From assembly GCF_002878395.1 (NCBI RefSeq), contig NC_061115.1, positions 212,591,331 through 212,655,330 on the forward strand: DNA of 64,000 nt. The letters run 5' to 3'. The notes under the pieces are model-generated. The model had not been told where the DNA came from. It did not search any database and saw only the letters and a program-made list of their open reading frames with translations. Positions within the stretch are counted from its first letter, which is position 1, and each line of letters opens with the position of its first letter. The translations under genes and the position numbers were made by a program. Shown here piece after piece: positions 1-11,500 of this stretch. The stretch is from Capsicum annuum (taxonomy: Eukaryota > Streptophyta > Magnoliopsida > Solanales > Solanaceae).

Positions 1-102
1 AAGGTACAGGGGCTACTACTAGCATAATACTAAGAATGGAATATGAAATAAAATGGAATATGAAATAACGAAAATAACAAAGGTTAGAAGTCACCGGATT
101 AC

Positions 103-590
103 GCTTGGAGCTGCGGCTGCTTGAGACAGAGCGGCGGGTGGCGGCTGGAGACCGGGCGGCGGCTGGCTGGCTGAAGACCGAGGTGGGGGGAGGGCTGGTG
201 TACCCCGCGGGGGGCGGGGGGAGGGGGTACGGACAGGACAGGTAAGGGTGGGGGGGTGGGGGGCCCGACGGTCGGGGTCGGCGGCCGGGGACCGGAGGTC
301 GGGGCCGGCGGTCGGGTCGGGTCGGCGCCGAAGGTCGGCGACGGCGCCGGGGACCAGGTACCGGTGCGAGAGGGAGGGAGAGAGGGTAGGGAGAGAGAGA
401 GAGAGATCGGGCCGGAGGTCGGCGCCGGGGGCCGGAGGTCGGGCTCGGAGATCGGGCCGGGTCGGCGCCGACAGTCGGCGCGGGGGGCTCGGAGATCGGG
501 TCGGAGATCGGCGCCGGGGCTCGGAGATCGGGCCGGAGGTCGGCGCCTGGGGCCGGATCGGCGCCGACGGTCGAATCAAGTTAAACAGTA
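103..590. repeat. GC-rich minisatellite
   Basis: A block of very high G+C in an otherwise AT-rich window. It is built from degenerate repeats of words such as GGTCGGCGCCGG and GGAGATCGGGCCGG. The 185-265 part carries many G runs and could form G-quadruplexes. Purine GA tracts lie at about 365-405 and 595-615. Long open frames on both strands are what stop-poor GC-rich sequence gives by chance and show no recognisable domain. I do not recognise its origin. Confidence 0.7.
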
Positions 591-814
591 CCTTCAGAGA
601 GAGAGAGACGGAGAGAGAAAATGTTATCACTTCAATTTCACTTAAACTATCTCCAAATATAGAAGGTCCAGAAAGATAACAACACAATGTGGTAAATCAA
701 GATAATAAGCAACCAATATAACTATTATATGAAGACAAATGATTAATAATATGAAAGATTGAAGAGACGGCAGAGGCAACGGAGTCCCAACAAGGTAACA
801 TATAATCGAGAAAA

Positions 815-2078
815 ATAGATCAATCAATTTCTCGTGAAAAGTTTGCTGAAGCTATTATTGAGCATTATTTTCCTTATTCTTTTGCTGAATATAAAAAAAA
901 TTAGAGCCTGGGCAGATTATGTAAATCCAGAAATAATAATGCCGTCAAGGAACATTGCTGTTGTGGATGTCCAAAAAGTGTATTTCAAGGAGAAAGAAAA
1001 ATTAAGACAAGCCTTGGCTAAGATTCCTAATCGAGTTTGCTTAACTTCTGATTGCTGGACAACACGTACATTTGAGGATTATCTTTGTTTAACTGCTCAA
1101 TATTTACTAAAATTTTAAACTTTTGTCGTATGATTTCTCCTCATACTAGAGTTGAATTGGCTGCAACGATATATGAGCATTGATAGGAAGGTGTTCTCGA
1201 TCACTTTGGATAATGTCACTAATAATGATAGCCTGCAAACTATTTTAAAAGGCCATCTTCATTTGCAAAAGAATTTATTATGTGATGATGAGTTTTTTCA
1301 TGTGCGTTGTTCTGCTCATATTTTTAATTTGATTATCTAAGAAGATTTAAAAATAGCTACTGATGCCTTGTTTAGAATCGGAGAAAGTGTGATGTAAAAG
1401 GATCTGATAGTAGAATGTGAAAATTTAAACAATGTGTTAAGCAAGTGGAAATTAATACAAATTTGAATTTATGTTTGGATGTAATAACCAGATGGAACTC
1501 AATGTAATTGATGCTTGAGAGTGCACTACAATATGAAAAAACTTTTTCTAGTTTACAGTTGATTGACAGGAACTACTCTCTTTGTCCAACATTTGATCAT
1601 CAGAGAAGGGCAGAAAAAATATTTGAATTCTTGAAACCTTTTTATAAAATAACTAACTTGATTTTTGGTTCAAGTTATCCAACTTTCAACTTGTATTTTA
1701 TGCAAGTTTAAAAAATTGAATGTTTACTGAAGGAGAATTCAAGTAGTTTGGATGAAGTTATTAGGGAAATGACTACAAGAATGTTCAAAAATACTGGAAT
1801 AGATTTAGTCTAGTACTCTCATTTGGAGCTATTCTTGATCGTCGCTTCAAGATGCAACTTTTAGAATTTTGTTTCTCAAAGGTGGATGCGTCTTCGGCAA
1901 AAGAAAAAGTTGCAGATATTGAGAAAAAATTGTATAAGCTTTATGAACAATATGAAAATAATCAAATTCGGACAACTATTCATGTTCAAAGCAAACCAAC
2001 TGGAGAAGGAAGTCAATTCAAATAAAGAAGTCCACTTTGTTTGCTGTAAGTATTAATTTTATTTTCTTTTATCTAATC
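815..2078 (+). pseudogene. hAT transposase fragment, left arm of palindrome
   Basis: Decayed hAT-superfamily (RICESLEEPER/zinc finger BED type) transposase read left to right. Recognisable pieces in order are IRAWADYVNPE, then the catalytic-core segment RVCLTSDCWTT with YLCLTAQY, then ITLDNVTNND, then VRCSAHIFNLI, then a TRWNSM-like segment before a helical stretch near 1510-1700. Stops follow the YLLKF, FNLII and YFMQV blocks, and there are small frame breaks. The N-terminal BED finger and the C-terminal dimerisation domain are both absent. The same segments recur in reverse from 3483 to 2164, so this is one arm of an inverted duplication. It cannot encode a working transposase. Confidence 0.85.
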
Positions 2079-3483
2079 TTCTTGTCCTTAACCTTACGGC
2101 AAAACAATGCCAAACACAACATACCATAAATCCATAAATCTGAAAAAAAAAAAAAGTAAAAAAAGATTAGATAAAAGAAAAAAAAATTAATACTTACAAC
2201 AAATAAAGTGGACTTCTTTTGTTGGAATTGACTTTCTTCTTCAGTTAGTTTTTGAACAGGAGTAGTCCGAATTTGATTATTTTCATATTATTCATAGAGC
2301 TTGTGCAATTTTTTTTCAATCTTTGCAACTTTTTCTTTTGCCGAAGACGCATCCATCTTTAAGAAACAAAATTCTAAAAGTTGTGTCTTGAGGCGAGGAT
2401 CAAGAATAGCTCAAAATGAGAGTACTAGACTAAATCTATTTCAGTATTTCTAAAACTTTTTGAACATTCTTGTAGTCATTTCCCAAATAACTTCATCCAA
2501 ACTACTTGAATTCTCATTCAGAAAGCATTCAATTTTTCAAACTTGCATAAAATACAAGTTGAAAGTTGGATAACTTGAACCAGAAATCAAGTTAGTTATT
2601 TCATAAAAAGGTTCCAAGAATTCATATATTTTTTCTGCCCTTCTCCAATGATCAAATATAGGACAAAGAGAGTAGTTCCTGTCAATCAACTGTAGATTAG
2701 AAAAAGTTTTTTCATATTGTAGTGCACTCTCAAGCATCAAGTACATTGAGTTCCATGTGGTTATCACATCCAAACGTAAACCCAAATTTGTACTAATTCC
2801 CACTTGCTTAACATATTGTTCAAATTTTTTCATTCTACTATCAGATTCTTTTACATACTTCACACTTTTTCTGATTCTAAACGAGACATCAGTAGCTGTT
2901 TTTAAACCTTCTTGGACAATTAAATTAAAAATATGAGCAGAACAACGCACATGAAAAAACTCACCATCACATAATAAACTCTTAAGCAAATCAAGATGGA
3001 CTTTAAAAATAGTTTGCAGGCTGTCATTATTAGTGACATTATCCAAAGTGATAGAGAACACCTTCCTATCAATGCCCCACTCCATCAAACAATCATATAT
3101 ATCGTTGCAGCCAATTCAACTCAATTCAACTCCAGTATGAGGAAAAATCATATGACAAAAGTTTAAAATTTTAGTAACTAACTTTCAATTATCATCAACA
3201 TATTGAGCTGTTAAATAAAGATAACCCTCAGACCTACCTGTTGTCCAGCTATCAGAAGTTAAGCAAACTCGATTAGGAATCTTGGCCAACGCTTGTCTTT
3301 AACTTTTCTTTCCCCTTGAAATACACTTTTTGGACATCCACAACAACAGTGTTTCTTGACGGCATTATTATTTTTGAATTTACATAATCTGCCCAGGCTC
3401 TAATTTTTTTATATTCAACAAAAGAATAAGGCAAATCATGCTCAATAATAGCTTCAGCAAGCTTTTCACGAGAAATCGATTGA
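815..3483. repeat. Inverted duplication with 85-bp spacer
   Basis: Positions 815-2078 read as the reverse complement of 2164-3483, with many substitutions and small indels. The innermost stem is gtaagtattaattt (from 2045) against aaattaatacttac (to 2198). The unpaired loop is roughly 2079-2163. The divergence between arms argues for a real and not very recent genomic palindrome rather than a palindromic-read artefact. Confidence 0.8.
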
Positions 3484-3813
3484 CCTATTTTTTCATGAGA
3501 AATCATGCTGATCCATATACATCTAACCCAAATCATGATATTTGATCATTTTGCATTTAAGTATGTGTCGTTTTAAATATGATATTCCATAGATCTTACC
3601 ATTAGGTCCGGGAGTAGAACCAACCTTATATGACTCCTTACAACCTTTGCATACTGCCCTTTCCACTCCATCCTTACCTCTACTAATCTTTCACATATAT
3701 GTCCAAACGGATGATTTTAATTGCCTCATTTTCTTCTGCACATGTTCTTCAGATTCATTCACTTCTACACTATCCTCATCTTCATGTGCACTATGTTCAT
3801 CATCATTCGCCAT
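2164..3813 (-). pseudogene. hAT transposase fragment with BED zinc finger, right arm
   Basis: Reverse-strand copy of the same hAT transposase, longer at its N-terminus. A putative start lies at 3813 (MANDDEHSAHEDED). An acidic leader is followed by a BED-type zinc finger with CKGC and LKRHILKC as ligands (about 3545-3720), then the core seen in the left arm. A TGA interrupts the BED finger after VWTYM, and further stops follow HDLG and HDFS. The reading frame from 3088 to 2537 is open for 183 codons and contains the DNVTNND and RCSAHIFNLIV motifs. As in the left arm, homology stops before the hAT dimerisation domain, so the duplication breakpoint lies there. Confidence 0.85.
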
Positions 3814-5149
3814 TAATTTTTCTGTAATAAGATAAACATGTCAAAAGATAATTTCAGACTTCCAAAACGGATTAGAGGTAATCAATCAGACTTCAAAAGA
3901 TAATAATATAAGCTGTAACTCAGTAAGACAGTAACTGATATTTTTCTTCAGCGAATTTCCTTACAAAACCACACAATGATTGATAACGCAACAAGTTAGA
4001 ACTTAGAGCTGTAGCAACTTAAAGACTAGAGCACCAAACTCATGAGCTGTAGCAACTTAAACACTAGAACTTAGATAAACCGTCAAAGGTCTCTAACGAA
4101 TCCCAGACATACTTTCTGAATCATCATCAGAAACAATTTCTCAGATTTCCCTAAAATTCATAACGCAGCCAATGGGTGTACGTACATATGAACATCACCA
4201 AGAGAATTCTTGAACTCTCTGGTCTCTGATTTTTCCCTCAATTATTTATCAGAGTCTCTCAACTGAAGCTTTTATCACTTTACTGATTCAGCACTTCTTA
4301 TCAGAAGAAGTGTTAAAAGAACCAACACCTCTTTGAATATCAAAATTGGTTATACATCATAGACTCATAGTGCTCTCTGCCTCTCAGTCTGCACTCTCTC
4401 TAGGCCCCACTTTGTAGGACTATACTAGCTATGTTGTTGTTATTATGGACCATCGGAATATAATTAACTGAAAAAAGACAACAATAAAGAAGATAACGAC
4501 CATCTCATATTCTCTCATTAGAACTTTAATTACAATATAAGACGGAAAAGTAACTTTGATCTAAATCGATTAATGCAGAGCCTAAGAACATAATAATTAG
4601 TTCATCTAACAAGTTTCCGACCACAAATTACTTAGAACAAAGTGTATCCCTAAGAACACTAAAAATCATAGCAGCACAAGTACTCCAACAAGCTATTAGT
4701 ACAGTCGTAAAAGCAAGAACAACTGCACAAACGACAAACACAACCAAAACAACCAATAGTTTTTCATCTTCTTACCTGTATCCATTTGGACGAACTCAAT
4801 TTTGCATTCAAGAGTTGTGCAGATTTCAAAGAAAGTCCTAATTGTCTCATCTACTGTACGTTAAGTGAGTACTGGTTATGACTTATTGTTTATTGATTAA
4901 CTCTTTACTCTTTAGAGTTAAGTTGAGCAGGTCTTGGGCCTTGGAGTTGGTCCATTGTATATTTAAAATATTTAATAAAATATTTTTGAAGTCTTAGTTC
5001 ACGAGCTAGCCTCTGAGGCCGACGGGTCAAGTGGGGCTGGGCTTATAAGCCTTGTTTCTAAAAGGGCTGAAAAAAACGTAACCCAACCCCACTTAATTAA
5101 AGGGTTGGGTTAGGCCGGCCTCGCGGCCAAGCCCATTTTGACAGCTCTA
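3814..5149 (-). mobile_element. 5' non-coding part and terminal inverted repeat of hAT element
   Basis: No coding sequence is seen here. On the reverse strand the region lies upstream of the hAT coding remnant. It ends at 5149 in a hAT-like terminus: read inward it starts TAGAGCTGTCAAAATGGG, followed by GC-rich subterminal repeats (GGGCTTGGCC, GGGTTGGGTT). This resembles the terminus of the complete element at 47333. The opposite terminus was not found, consistent with replacement of that end by the inverted duplication. Confidence 0.6.
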
Positions 5150-5264
5150 CTTACACATCTGTTTTATGTCTTCATAAAATTTGACAACATTAGAAGTAGA
5201 TTACTCATATCTGACAGTAAATATAAAAGGATAGCATACCAGTGCAAAAGCAGAGATTTGACTG

Positions 5265-5443
5265 TAGTGGCGGAGCCAAGATTTTCATTAAGGGGTTCAA
5301 AAGTGCACACGCAAACTAGCCGAAGGGGGGTTCAACGCCTACTATATATACAAGAAAAGTAATTTTAACCATGTATATATAGTGTAAGTTTTCGTTGAAG
5401 GGGGTTCGGGTGAACTCCTGAGTATATGCTAGCTCCGCCCCTA
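5265..5443. mobile_element. hAT-type MITE
   Basis: Non-coding element of about 180 bp. Its inverted ends are TAGTGGCGGAGCC on the left and GCTCCGCCCCTA on the right, with GGGGTTC words inside each end. The same family is seen at 14264 and 46463. No clean target duplication is visible. Confidence 0.75.
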
Positions 5444-6044
5444 CCTCCAAGAATCCCTATACCTTCTCAAGTATATTTCTAGTGCTGACAGAATGGGAGC
5501 AAAATCTTTGAATCATTCTGGAATTTTCAATATCACAATCTTCCAGAGTGTTCTTATAGCATCATATTATGCCCACTAATTTATTTATGGCAATCTGTTA
5601 TTCATCTTGAATGCATGAATTTACTGCATAGAACAAGAAAACATGTGAGCAAACGAGCCCTGATGCATGCTTAGATCCTGAAAGCTATGGCCGGACACTT
5701 GAAAATTCTTGGTTCTGCTCCTCGAATATCCCTTGATCCTGTTCGTGTTACTACTACCATCATTCTAGTTGCATATTCTGAAGTACAAACAACAGCTACT
5801 ATGCCTTCATCTAAAGCAAGTTACTGTTGTGGCTATACGAATCCACACTGCCCATATCGCTCCATTTAAGCCCGTCTCAGATTCTGAAGTCCGATTAATA
5901 TTTAGTCTTTACACTTCTTCTTCACTTTCCAAATACGAAGCTGGGATAGGGAGCAACTAAAAAGAGGAGCTTCTACTGCAGCGCGGCTTTTATATGGGGT
6001 TAGATCAGAAGTCAATCTTGCACTTGAACCGGAGAAACTCTCAT
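5444..6044. other. No recognisable gene
   Basis: Unique-looking sequence. A 60-codon open frame from 5687 and overlapping short frames show no known domain and no splice structure I can support. Confidence 0.5.
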
Positions 6045-6530
6045 ATTCCAGTCCCCTACTACGTCTGAAAGATCTACAAATCCCTCCTGCTTATATTAAA
6101 ACTTTCCAAGGTCATAGGATCAAAGTTGAAAGAGATAAATTGAACAAGTATGGTCGTCCCCTGTTGGGATGTACTAGTAAACCTAAATTGGGGTTATCTG
6201 CTAAAAACTACGGTAGAGCTGTTTATGAATGTCTTCGCGGTGGACTTGATTTTACCAAAGATGATGAGAACGTGAACTCACAACCATTTATGCGTTGGAG
6301 AGATCATTTCTTCTTTTGTGCCGAAGCACTTTATAAAGCACAGACTGAAATAGGTGAAATCAAAGGGCATTACTTGAATGCTACTGCAGGTACATGCCAA
6401 GAAATGATCAAAAGAGCTGTATTTGCTAGAGAATTGGGCGTTCAGATCGTAATGCATGACTACTTATCGGGGGGATTCACCGCAAATACTAGCTTGGCTC
6501 ATTATTGCCGAGATAATGCTCTACTAATTC
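6045..6530 (+). pseudogene. rbcL: Nuclear fragment of plastid rbcL (Rubisco large subunit)
   Basis: The translation matches the middle of the Rubisco large subunit. It runs from [18 protein letters not shown], near residue 134, through [20 protein letters not shown], the [12 protein letters not shown] segment, NATAGTC and LAHYCRDN, near residue 287. Catalytic Lys175 (TSKPK) and the carbamylated Lys201 (DFTKDDE) are still encoded. The conserved loop after TFQG has lost residues (GHRIKVERD instead of GPPHGIQVERD), and Ile174 is Ser. Both the N-terminal third and the C-terminal part with His294 and Lys334 are absent; after CRDN the frame runs into unrelated sequence and stops. This is plastid DNA transferred to the nucleus and decaying, not a functional gene. 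Confidence 0.93.
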
Positions 6531-6964
6531 AGCTAAGTATACAAAAGTTTACCTGAAAGATACACCCTCCCACTCCTGTCCCAAAGGGCATCTAAGACGT
6601 AGTGTTTAGACTTCACAAAAGACTTTCTTATAGGAGAAGAAGATACCTAACATCATGCAGTGACTTCAGGTTGTTCAGCTACCACCATGCCGGTAAGAAG
6701 TAGCGGATCAGATCCATCAATTTTATTTGCCTTGCTGCTTCCAAAAGGATAATGACACTGGGTCATAAACCATCATATACATAAACGATGGAAGATATTT
6801 ATCATGATAGCACAATCAAAGCTGAACAAATTATATCAGCATATACTTTGCACTTTTTGCCAGTTCACAATTACACCATGAAATTTCTACTTCAGCATCA
6901 AAAGCATAATGATGCAAGAAACAGATGACTTCATGAAATAACAGTAATAGAGCGTGCAATTCAT

Positions 6965-7208
6965 TTTCACTTCCTTGTCTGGTTTTGACTTGACACGAAG
7001 TTTAAGAAAGTAAGGGAGACTTATGAATCTTGAGGTTTTAAACTAAAGATATGTAAATATGTACCAAAATGCCCTTTAACATGGTTTGAAGCACGTCATG
7101 TGGAGAGTTAGAATTAAAGAGTTGAAAAAAAAAGAAAAGAAAGAGACATTCTTTCTGAAACAGACTGAAAAAGAAAGTAAGACAAACATATTGAAACGGC
7201 GGGAGTAC
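6965..7208. mobile_element. Stowaway-like MITE
   Basis: Related to the elements at 25625 and 27063. It shares the left words GTTTTGACTTGACACGAAGT and AAGAAAGTAAG, an internal CATGTGGAGAGTTAGAATT, and the right end AACATATTGAAACGGCGGGA followed by GTAC. Non-coding. Confidence 0.65.
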
Positions 7209-7296
7209 TATTTAAGGCTGTTCAGCTTCAGCAATCTGGGAAGTTTGGACAGCACTTTCATCTCCGACAAGCAAAACAACTGTGCATGTTTCAACA

Positions 7297-7455
7297 ATCA
7301 CCGCGGTTGGTGTTTGGGCTAACTTGCTGCACCTCGACTAACCTCCCACCAACACAGTAACCATGTAACTTTACCAAAGAGAATTCACCTCTCTTCAGAG
7401 TGAACCCTGATTACTAAGATTGTTAGTCTTAACTCTTCAACCGCTAGCCCACCCA
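7297..7455 (-). mobile_element. TS-like SINE, diverged
   Basis: Reverse-oriented tRNA-derived SINE. The 3' body words CCGCGGTTGGTG and GCACCTCGACTAACCTCCCA are seen on the + strand, and the tRNA-like head is near 7440-7455. It is diverged and partly rearranged compared with the full copy at 7988. Confidence 0.6.
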
Positions 7456-7762
7456 GCAAAACAGAAATATAACTTCTTTCACGAAATGTTTAAAAACTTC
7501 AAGAGAAGATAGGTGTTTAAATTTCTAAGATAAGAAAAGCTTTACTTTCGTGATGAGATTAGTCGAAAATGACCAGTAATTTTGTCAGTTAATTCACTTA
7601 AGAAAAGACGGACCTGCTGAGGTTGAAATATCTCTTCTTTTATTATCAAGTTAAATGACGAGGTTGAAATCATTGCACTAGACAAGGCTGAAGTTCTCAA
7701 CCAGCATATATCTTTCTAATGAACACACAAGTACAGAAACTTCTAATTTTTTTTTTTTAAAA

Positions 7763-7905
7763 TAACCATGGTGTCTGGGCTAGCTTGCGCAATTCCACGG
7801 AGTACATGCTACCTCCCACAGGCACAGGTACCAGGTAACTCTATCCACCAAGGCTTGGACAGACGGGAAGAAATCACCAAGTGTTTTTGACCTGAGACCT
7901 CAAGG
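7763..7905 (-). mobile_element. TS-like SINE
   Basis: Reverse-oriented SINE body: CCATGGTGTCTGGGCTAGC, TGCTACCTCCCACAGGCAC, CACCAAGGCTTGGACAGACG and a tRNA-side CTGAGACCTCAAGG. A T-rich run at about 7747-7760 corresponds to its A-rich 3' tail. Confidence 0.75.
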
Positions 7906-7987
7906 TTGCTTTTTGGTTGTCTAAAACATAGAAGTAGAGCCAACCAATCAGAAGACGGAGGAAATATCATAACACGGATATGGATCT

Positions 7988-8220
7988 AACAAGGGTGTGA
8001 CCTAGTGGTCAACGAAGTGGGTTGAGAACCATGAGACCTCGGGTTCAACCCCTAGCAGAGACAAAAAACACTAGGTAATTTCTTCCCATCTATCCTAGAC
8101 TTGGTGGATAGAGTTACCTGGAACCTATTGCCGGTGGGAGGAGGTAGGTATCCCATGGAAATTGGAATAAGTCGAGATGCACACAAGATAGCACGGACAC
8201 CACGGTTATCAAGAAAAAAA
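7988..8220 (+). mobile_element. TS-like SINE, near full length
   Basis: Best preserved SINE of the window. A pol III A-box-like GTGACCTAGTGGTCAAC is followed by a B-box-like GGGTTCAACCCC, then the body AAAAAACACTAGGTAATTTC, CTTGGTGGATAGAGTTACC and GACACCACGGTTATC, ending in an A run. It matches the well-known Solanaceae TS-type architecture, recognised from memory. Confidence 0.8.
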
Positions 8221-8561
8221 ACACCATTAACATGGAGATAATTTACAACTTGATTTAATGGTGTGAAACAAGTTACATTCAAACCAAGTAGGCTGTAAGT
8301 GCAGTAGTAAATGACATATGCATGTTTTTACCCTTTCTAATATCATTAGAGAACAATTTGAATCCCATGAAACTTGTATGGTAAGAATTGAAGGCGAAAC
8401 AGAAGAAATAAAAGAGCAATAACAAGCCACGATATAGCAGTTGTCAAGTAAAACAAAAGATCTGTGAAAATAAACAAATTGACCAGTACCAATATAATTA
8501 AGCTAGTCTAACAGAAACATAGATTGCAAAAGTTGCAAGACAGAGAAGTGTTAAGAGGGAC

Positions 8562-11500
8562 CTACTTGCATGTCTTCTTATTGTGCCCCAGGCCCTTGCA
8601 CTTGCTACACTGAAGCTGACGTCTAATTATATCAACTGAGTCTGGTTGTTTCATCTTTGGTCGCCCAGCTGGACGTTTAGTTGGAGGAGGACTGACCATG
8701 ATTTCCATGTCTACTTCAGCTTTCGCAGGCTTTTCCAGAAGAGGTATAGGGTTGATTGATTCGGAGTATGTCAAACGGTAGCTCTCACTTGTGAAGTATC
8801 TGGAGCAATAATCATATGGGCTCCTTCCCAGACATTCGAATATAGCAATAGCATGGCAGCAAGGCAACCCGCTGAGCTGCCATGCTTTGCAGCTGCAGAA
8901 CCAATTATCAATATCAACTAAATCAACAGCTTCTCCACGGACTTCAAATGTGCTCTCATGTGAGTTGCATGCTTGAAGTGACATTGACTTTGACGTCTCA
9001 TTTTGAAGCTTTTCTTCCATATAAGGTGTCAATCTTGTAAGCCACAAACTAGAATCAACACACCTTGTGTAGTTCAGTTCCATCATCTTCCTTTGCAAGG
9101 CATCAACCATCTGCGTAACTGGAAGTTCACTCACATCGGATACCCAATCACGAAAAAGTTGTCCGAAGTTAGAAGTCATGTGGTCATACCTTGCCCCACC
9201 AAAAAAGGCATTTGCCCAATGATCAGGCTCACTTTGTACGACCCAACTGTAAGCATCAGGTGAGATGGCCTTTATGTTCTCAACACAGCGCTCAAAATCC
9301 TCCAGTTTTGGCGCATAAGCAGCAGCATATAAATCTTGGATCAAAAGACACCTTGCTTCATGTGAAAACTTCCCATGCAAATCCTTATTTAATTTCTCAC
9401 CAAGGTGCCGCAGACAATAACCATGATAGCTATCTTTGCCGAATATATCACACAACGACTCTCTTATACCATTCTGGAAAGCAGAAACAAATGTTATTGG
9501 TCGCGAGGTTGAGATAGCAGATTTAAGTTCAGAGAGAAACCAATTCCAGTTGTCATCTGTCTCCTCGTCTACAACTGCAAAGGCTACTGGTAAGACACCA
9601 TCATTCCCATCTGCACCCACCGCAGACAATACAATTCCTTGATATTTTGCATAGAGAACAGTGCTATCAAGGAAAAGAAGAGGGCGGCAGCCCTGTTGAA
9701 AGCCATATATTGATGCATGAAAGGAGACAAATAGCCGGTGGAAACTCGAGTCCTCCTTTGTGACAAATGTAGCAAGACTACCTGGATTAGTTTCCATGAT
9801 TCTCTCACAGAATGACGGTAACTGACTGTATGCTTCTCTATAAGAACCCTGAAGTTGCTCTCTTGCAATCTCTTTTGCACGCCATGCCTGAGAATAGTTC
9901 AACTGAATGCCATATTCACGTTTAATGTCAGTGGCAATATCCTTTGGTTTGTAATCAGGAGAAAACTTCAACTTCTCCTTAATTATATTTCCCACCCATC
10001 CCCTTGTTGCTCGATATCCGGCTTTCACGACAGCTCCTTCACATGTATGGTTTTTATTCATTTTCTTAATAAATATCAGCTGGGTGGTAACCAACCTTGA
10101 TGCATATATACGCCAAGGACAACCCTCAGACTTGCATTTAACCGTTACTCTGTGACTATCATTCTTCTTATAATTATATGTAAATCCATGCGCAATTGAG
10201 TACTTGTGTAAGACTTCACGAAATTCAGTAAAACTACTGAATCTTTGGTCCACGCCAGTAATGGAGTTTTCCCACTGTGTAGCTGCCCTACGGTGCTTGT
10301 TGTCATTGCTACAAATACCTAATGGTGTTGTCGTATCCATGGGTGTATCAACCATAAGCTGACCGTCAGGGTTTGTGAAATCCAAAGGGGTAGCAGGAGA
10401 AACCGCTGGCTCTGGCATAGTTGTCCTGCTGGACCTGAATAATTCAGCAGGCCACAGATGCATTAGCAATCAAGTGCGGCAAAAGAAAGTCCTGATTCTC
10501 ACATGTTGAGTTCAAAAAACCACCAAAACCGGCATCGAAGAGAAAATGTTGGGATTCAAGGTTAACTATTTGAAGGAAAAAAATTATATTCGAGATGCAG
10601 TATCTCATCCAAAACCTTAAGGGGTTGTTTGGTATACGGGATGGGATAAGCAAGGATATCCCATGGCAATATTTTATCGTACATTCCATATTAGATAGTA
10701 ATCCCACCATTTTAGTACAAATGTTGGAATAAAATAGTCTCAGGATCAGCAAATGCCTCACACCAAACATTGGATGAAGTTAATCCCAAATTTTATCCCG
10801 GGATTATTATACTCATCCCACATACCAAGCGACCCCTAAGTCGTTAGATAGGGAGCATTTCTATCTATTTATGTCTGCAATATGCCTCCTCATGTGCAAG
10901 TTTGATTCTTTTTCTTGGACCAAGCACGTGGAAAGAATTCTTTTTCTTTTTTGGACAACCGTGGTGACCGGGCTAGCTTGTGTGCACCTTGACTAATTCC
11001 ACATGGAAGTACTCTTGCTAATTGTAAGAGTGATAATTGAGCTCAAAATCTCTATCTGCTCTAATACCATTTAACCCTTCTATTGTTCTTTATAATTCAA
11101 AGCTTATTGGTTGGTTTAGCACTGCTTATTTGCTTTGCCACATAAAATCATCTCCTCATCCACTAACTTTAAAATCTTTAAATTGTTGGAGAGAGAACAC
11201 TTTTATTTATTTATATCTGCAATAGTTCAAGTAAGAAAACGAAAGAAAAGAAACTAAACTCGACCTTCAGAAGAAGAAAAAAATACCTACTGGCAGGCAT
11301 ATTGGAAACATTGAGTGCAACAGCAGCTCCTTCGGCGATTACAAAGACTTCTACTTGCTCGGAATCCTTGAAGAAGTTAACCATGCGTCGTAGGTCCTTA
11401 TCTTTGGATACTGTGATGAGAGTCTTTTTATTTCCCGGAAGAAAATACTTTATGGTCATTCCAACTACGTTAAACTTAAATGTGTCCCCTAGTTCTTGCT

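Noticed and set aside
91..687. Long open frames on both strands in the GC-rich block
   Set aside because: Frames are open on both strands because stop codons are rare at this base composition; products are low-complexity Arg/Pro/Gly without domains.
815..3483. Palindrome as a sequencing artefact
   Set aside because: The arms differ by many substitutions and indels and by extra N-terminal sequence on one side, not expected from a folded-back read; the same argument applies to 16306-23937.
6045..6530. Functional rbcL gene
   Set aside because: Both termini and several catalytic residues are missing and the reading frame ends in unrelated sequence.
7988..8060. Possible tRNA gene (A-box and B-box present)
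   Set aside because: No cloverleaf acceptor pairing can be formed and the sequence continues into a SINE body; the same holds for the heads at 24790-25330, 39771 and 58590.
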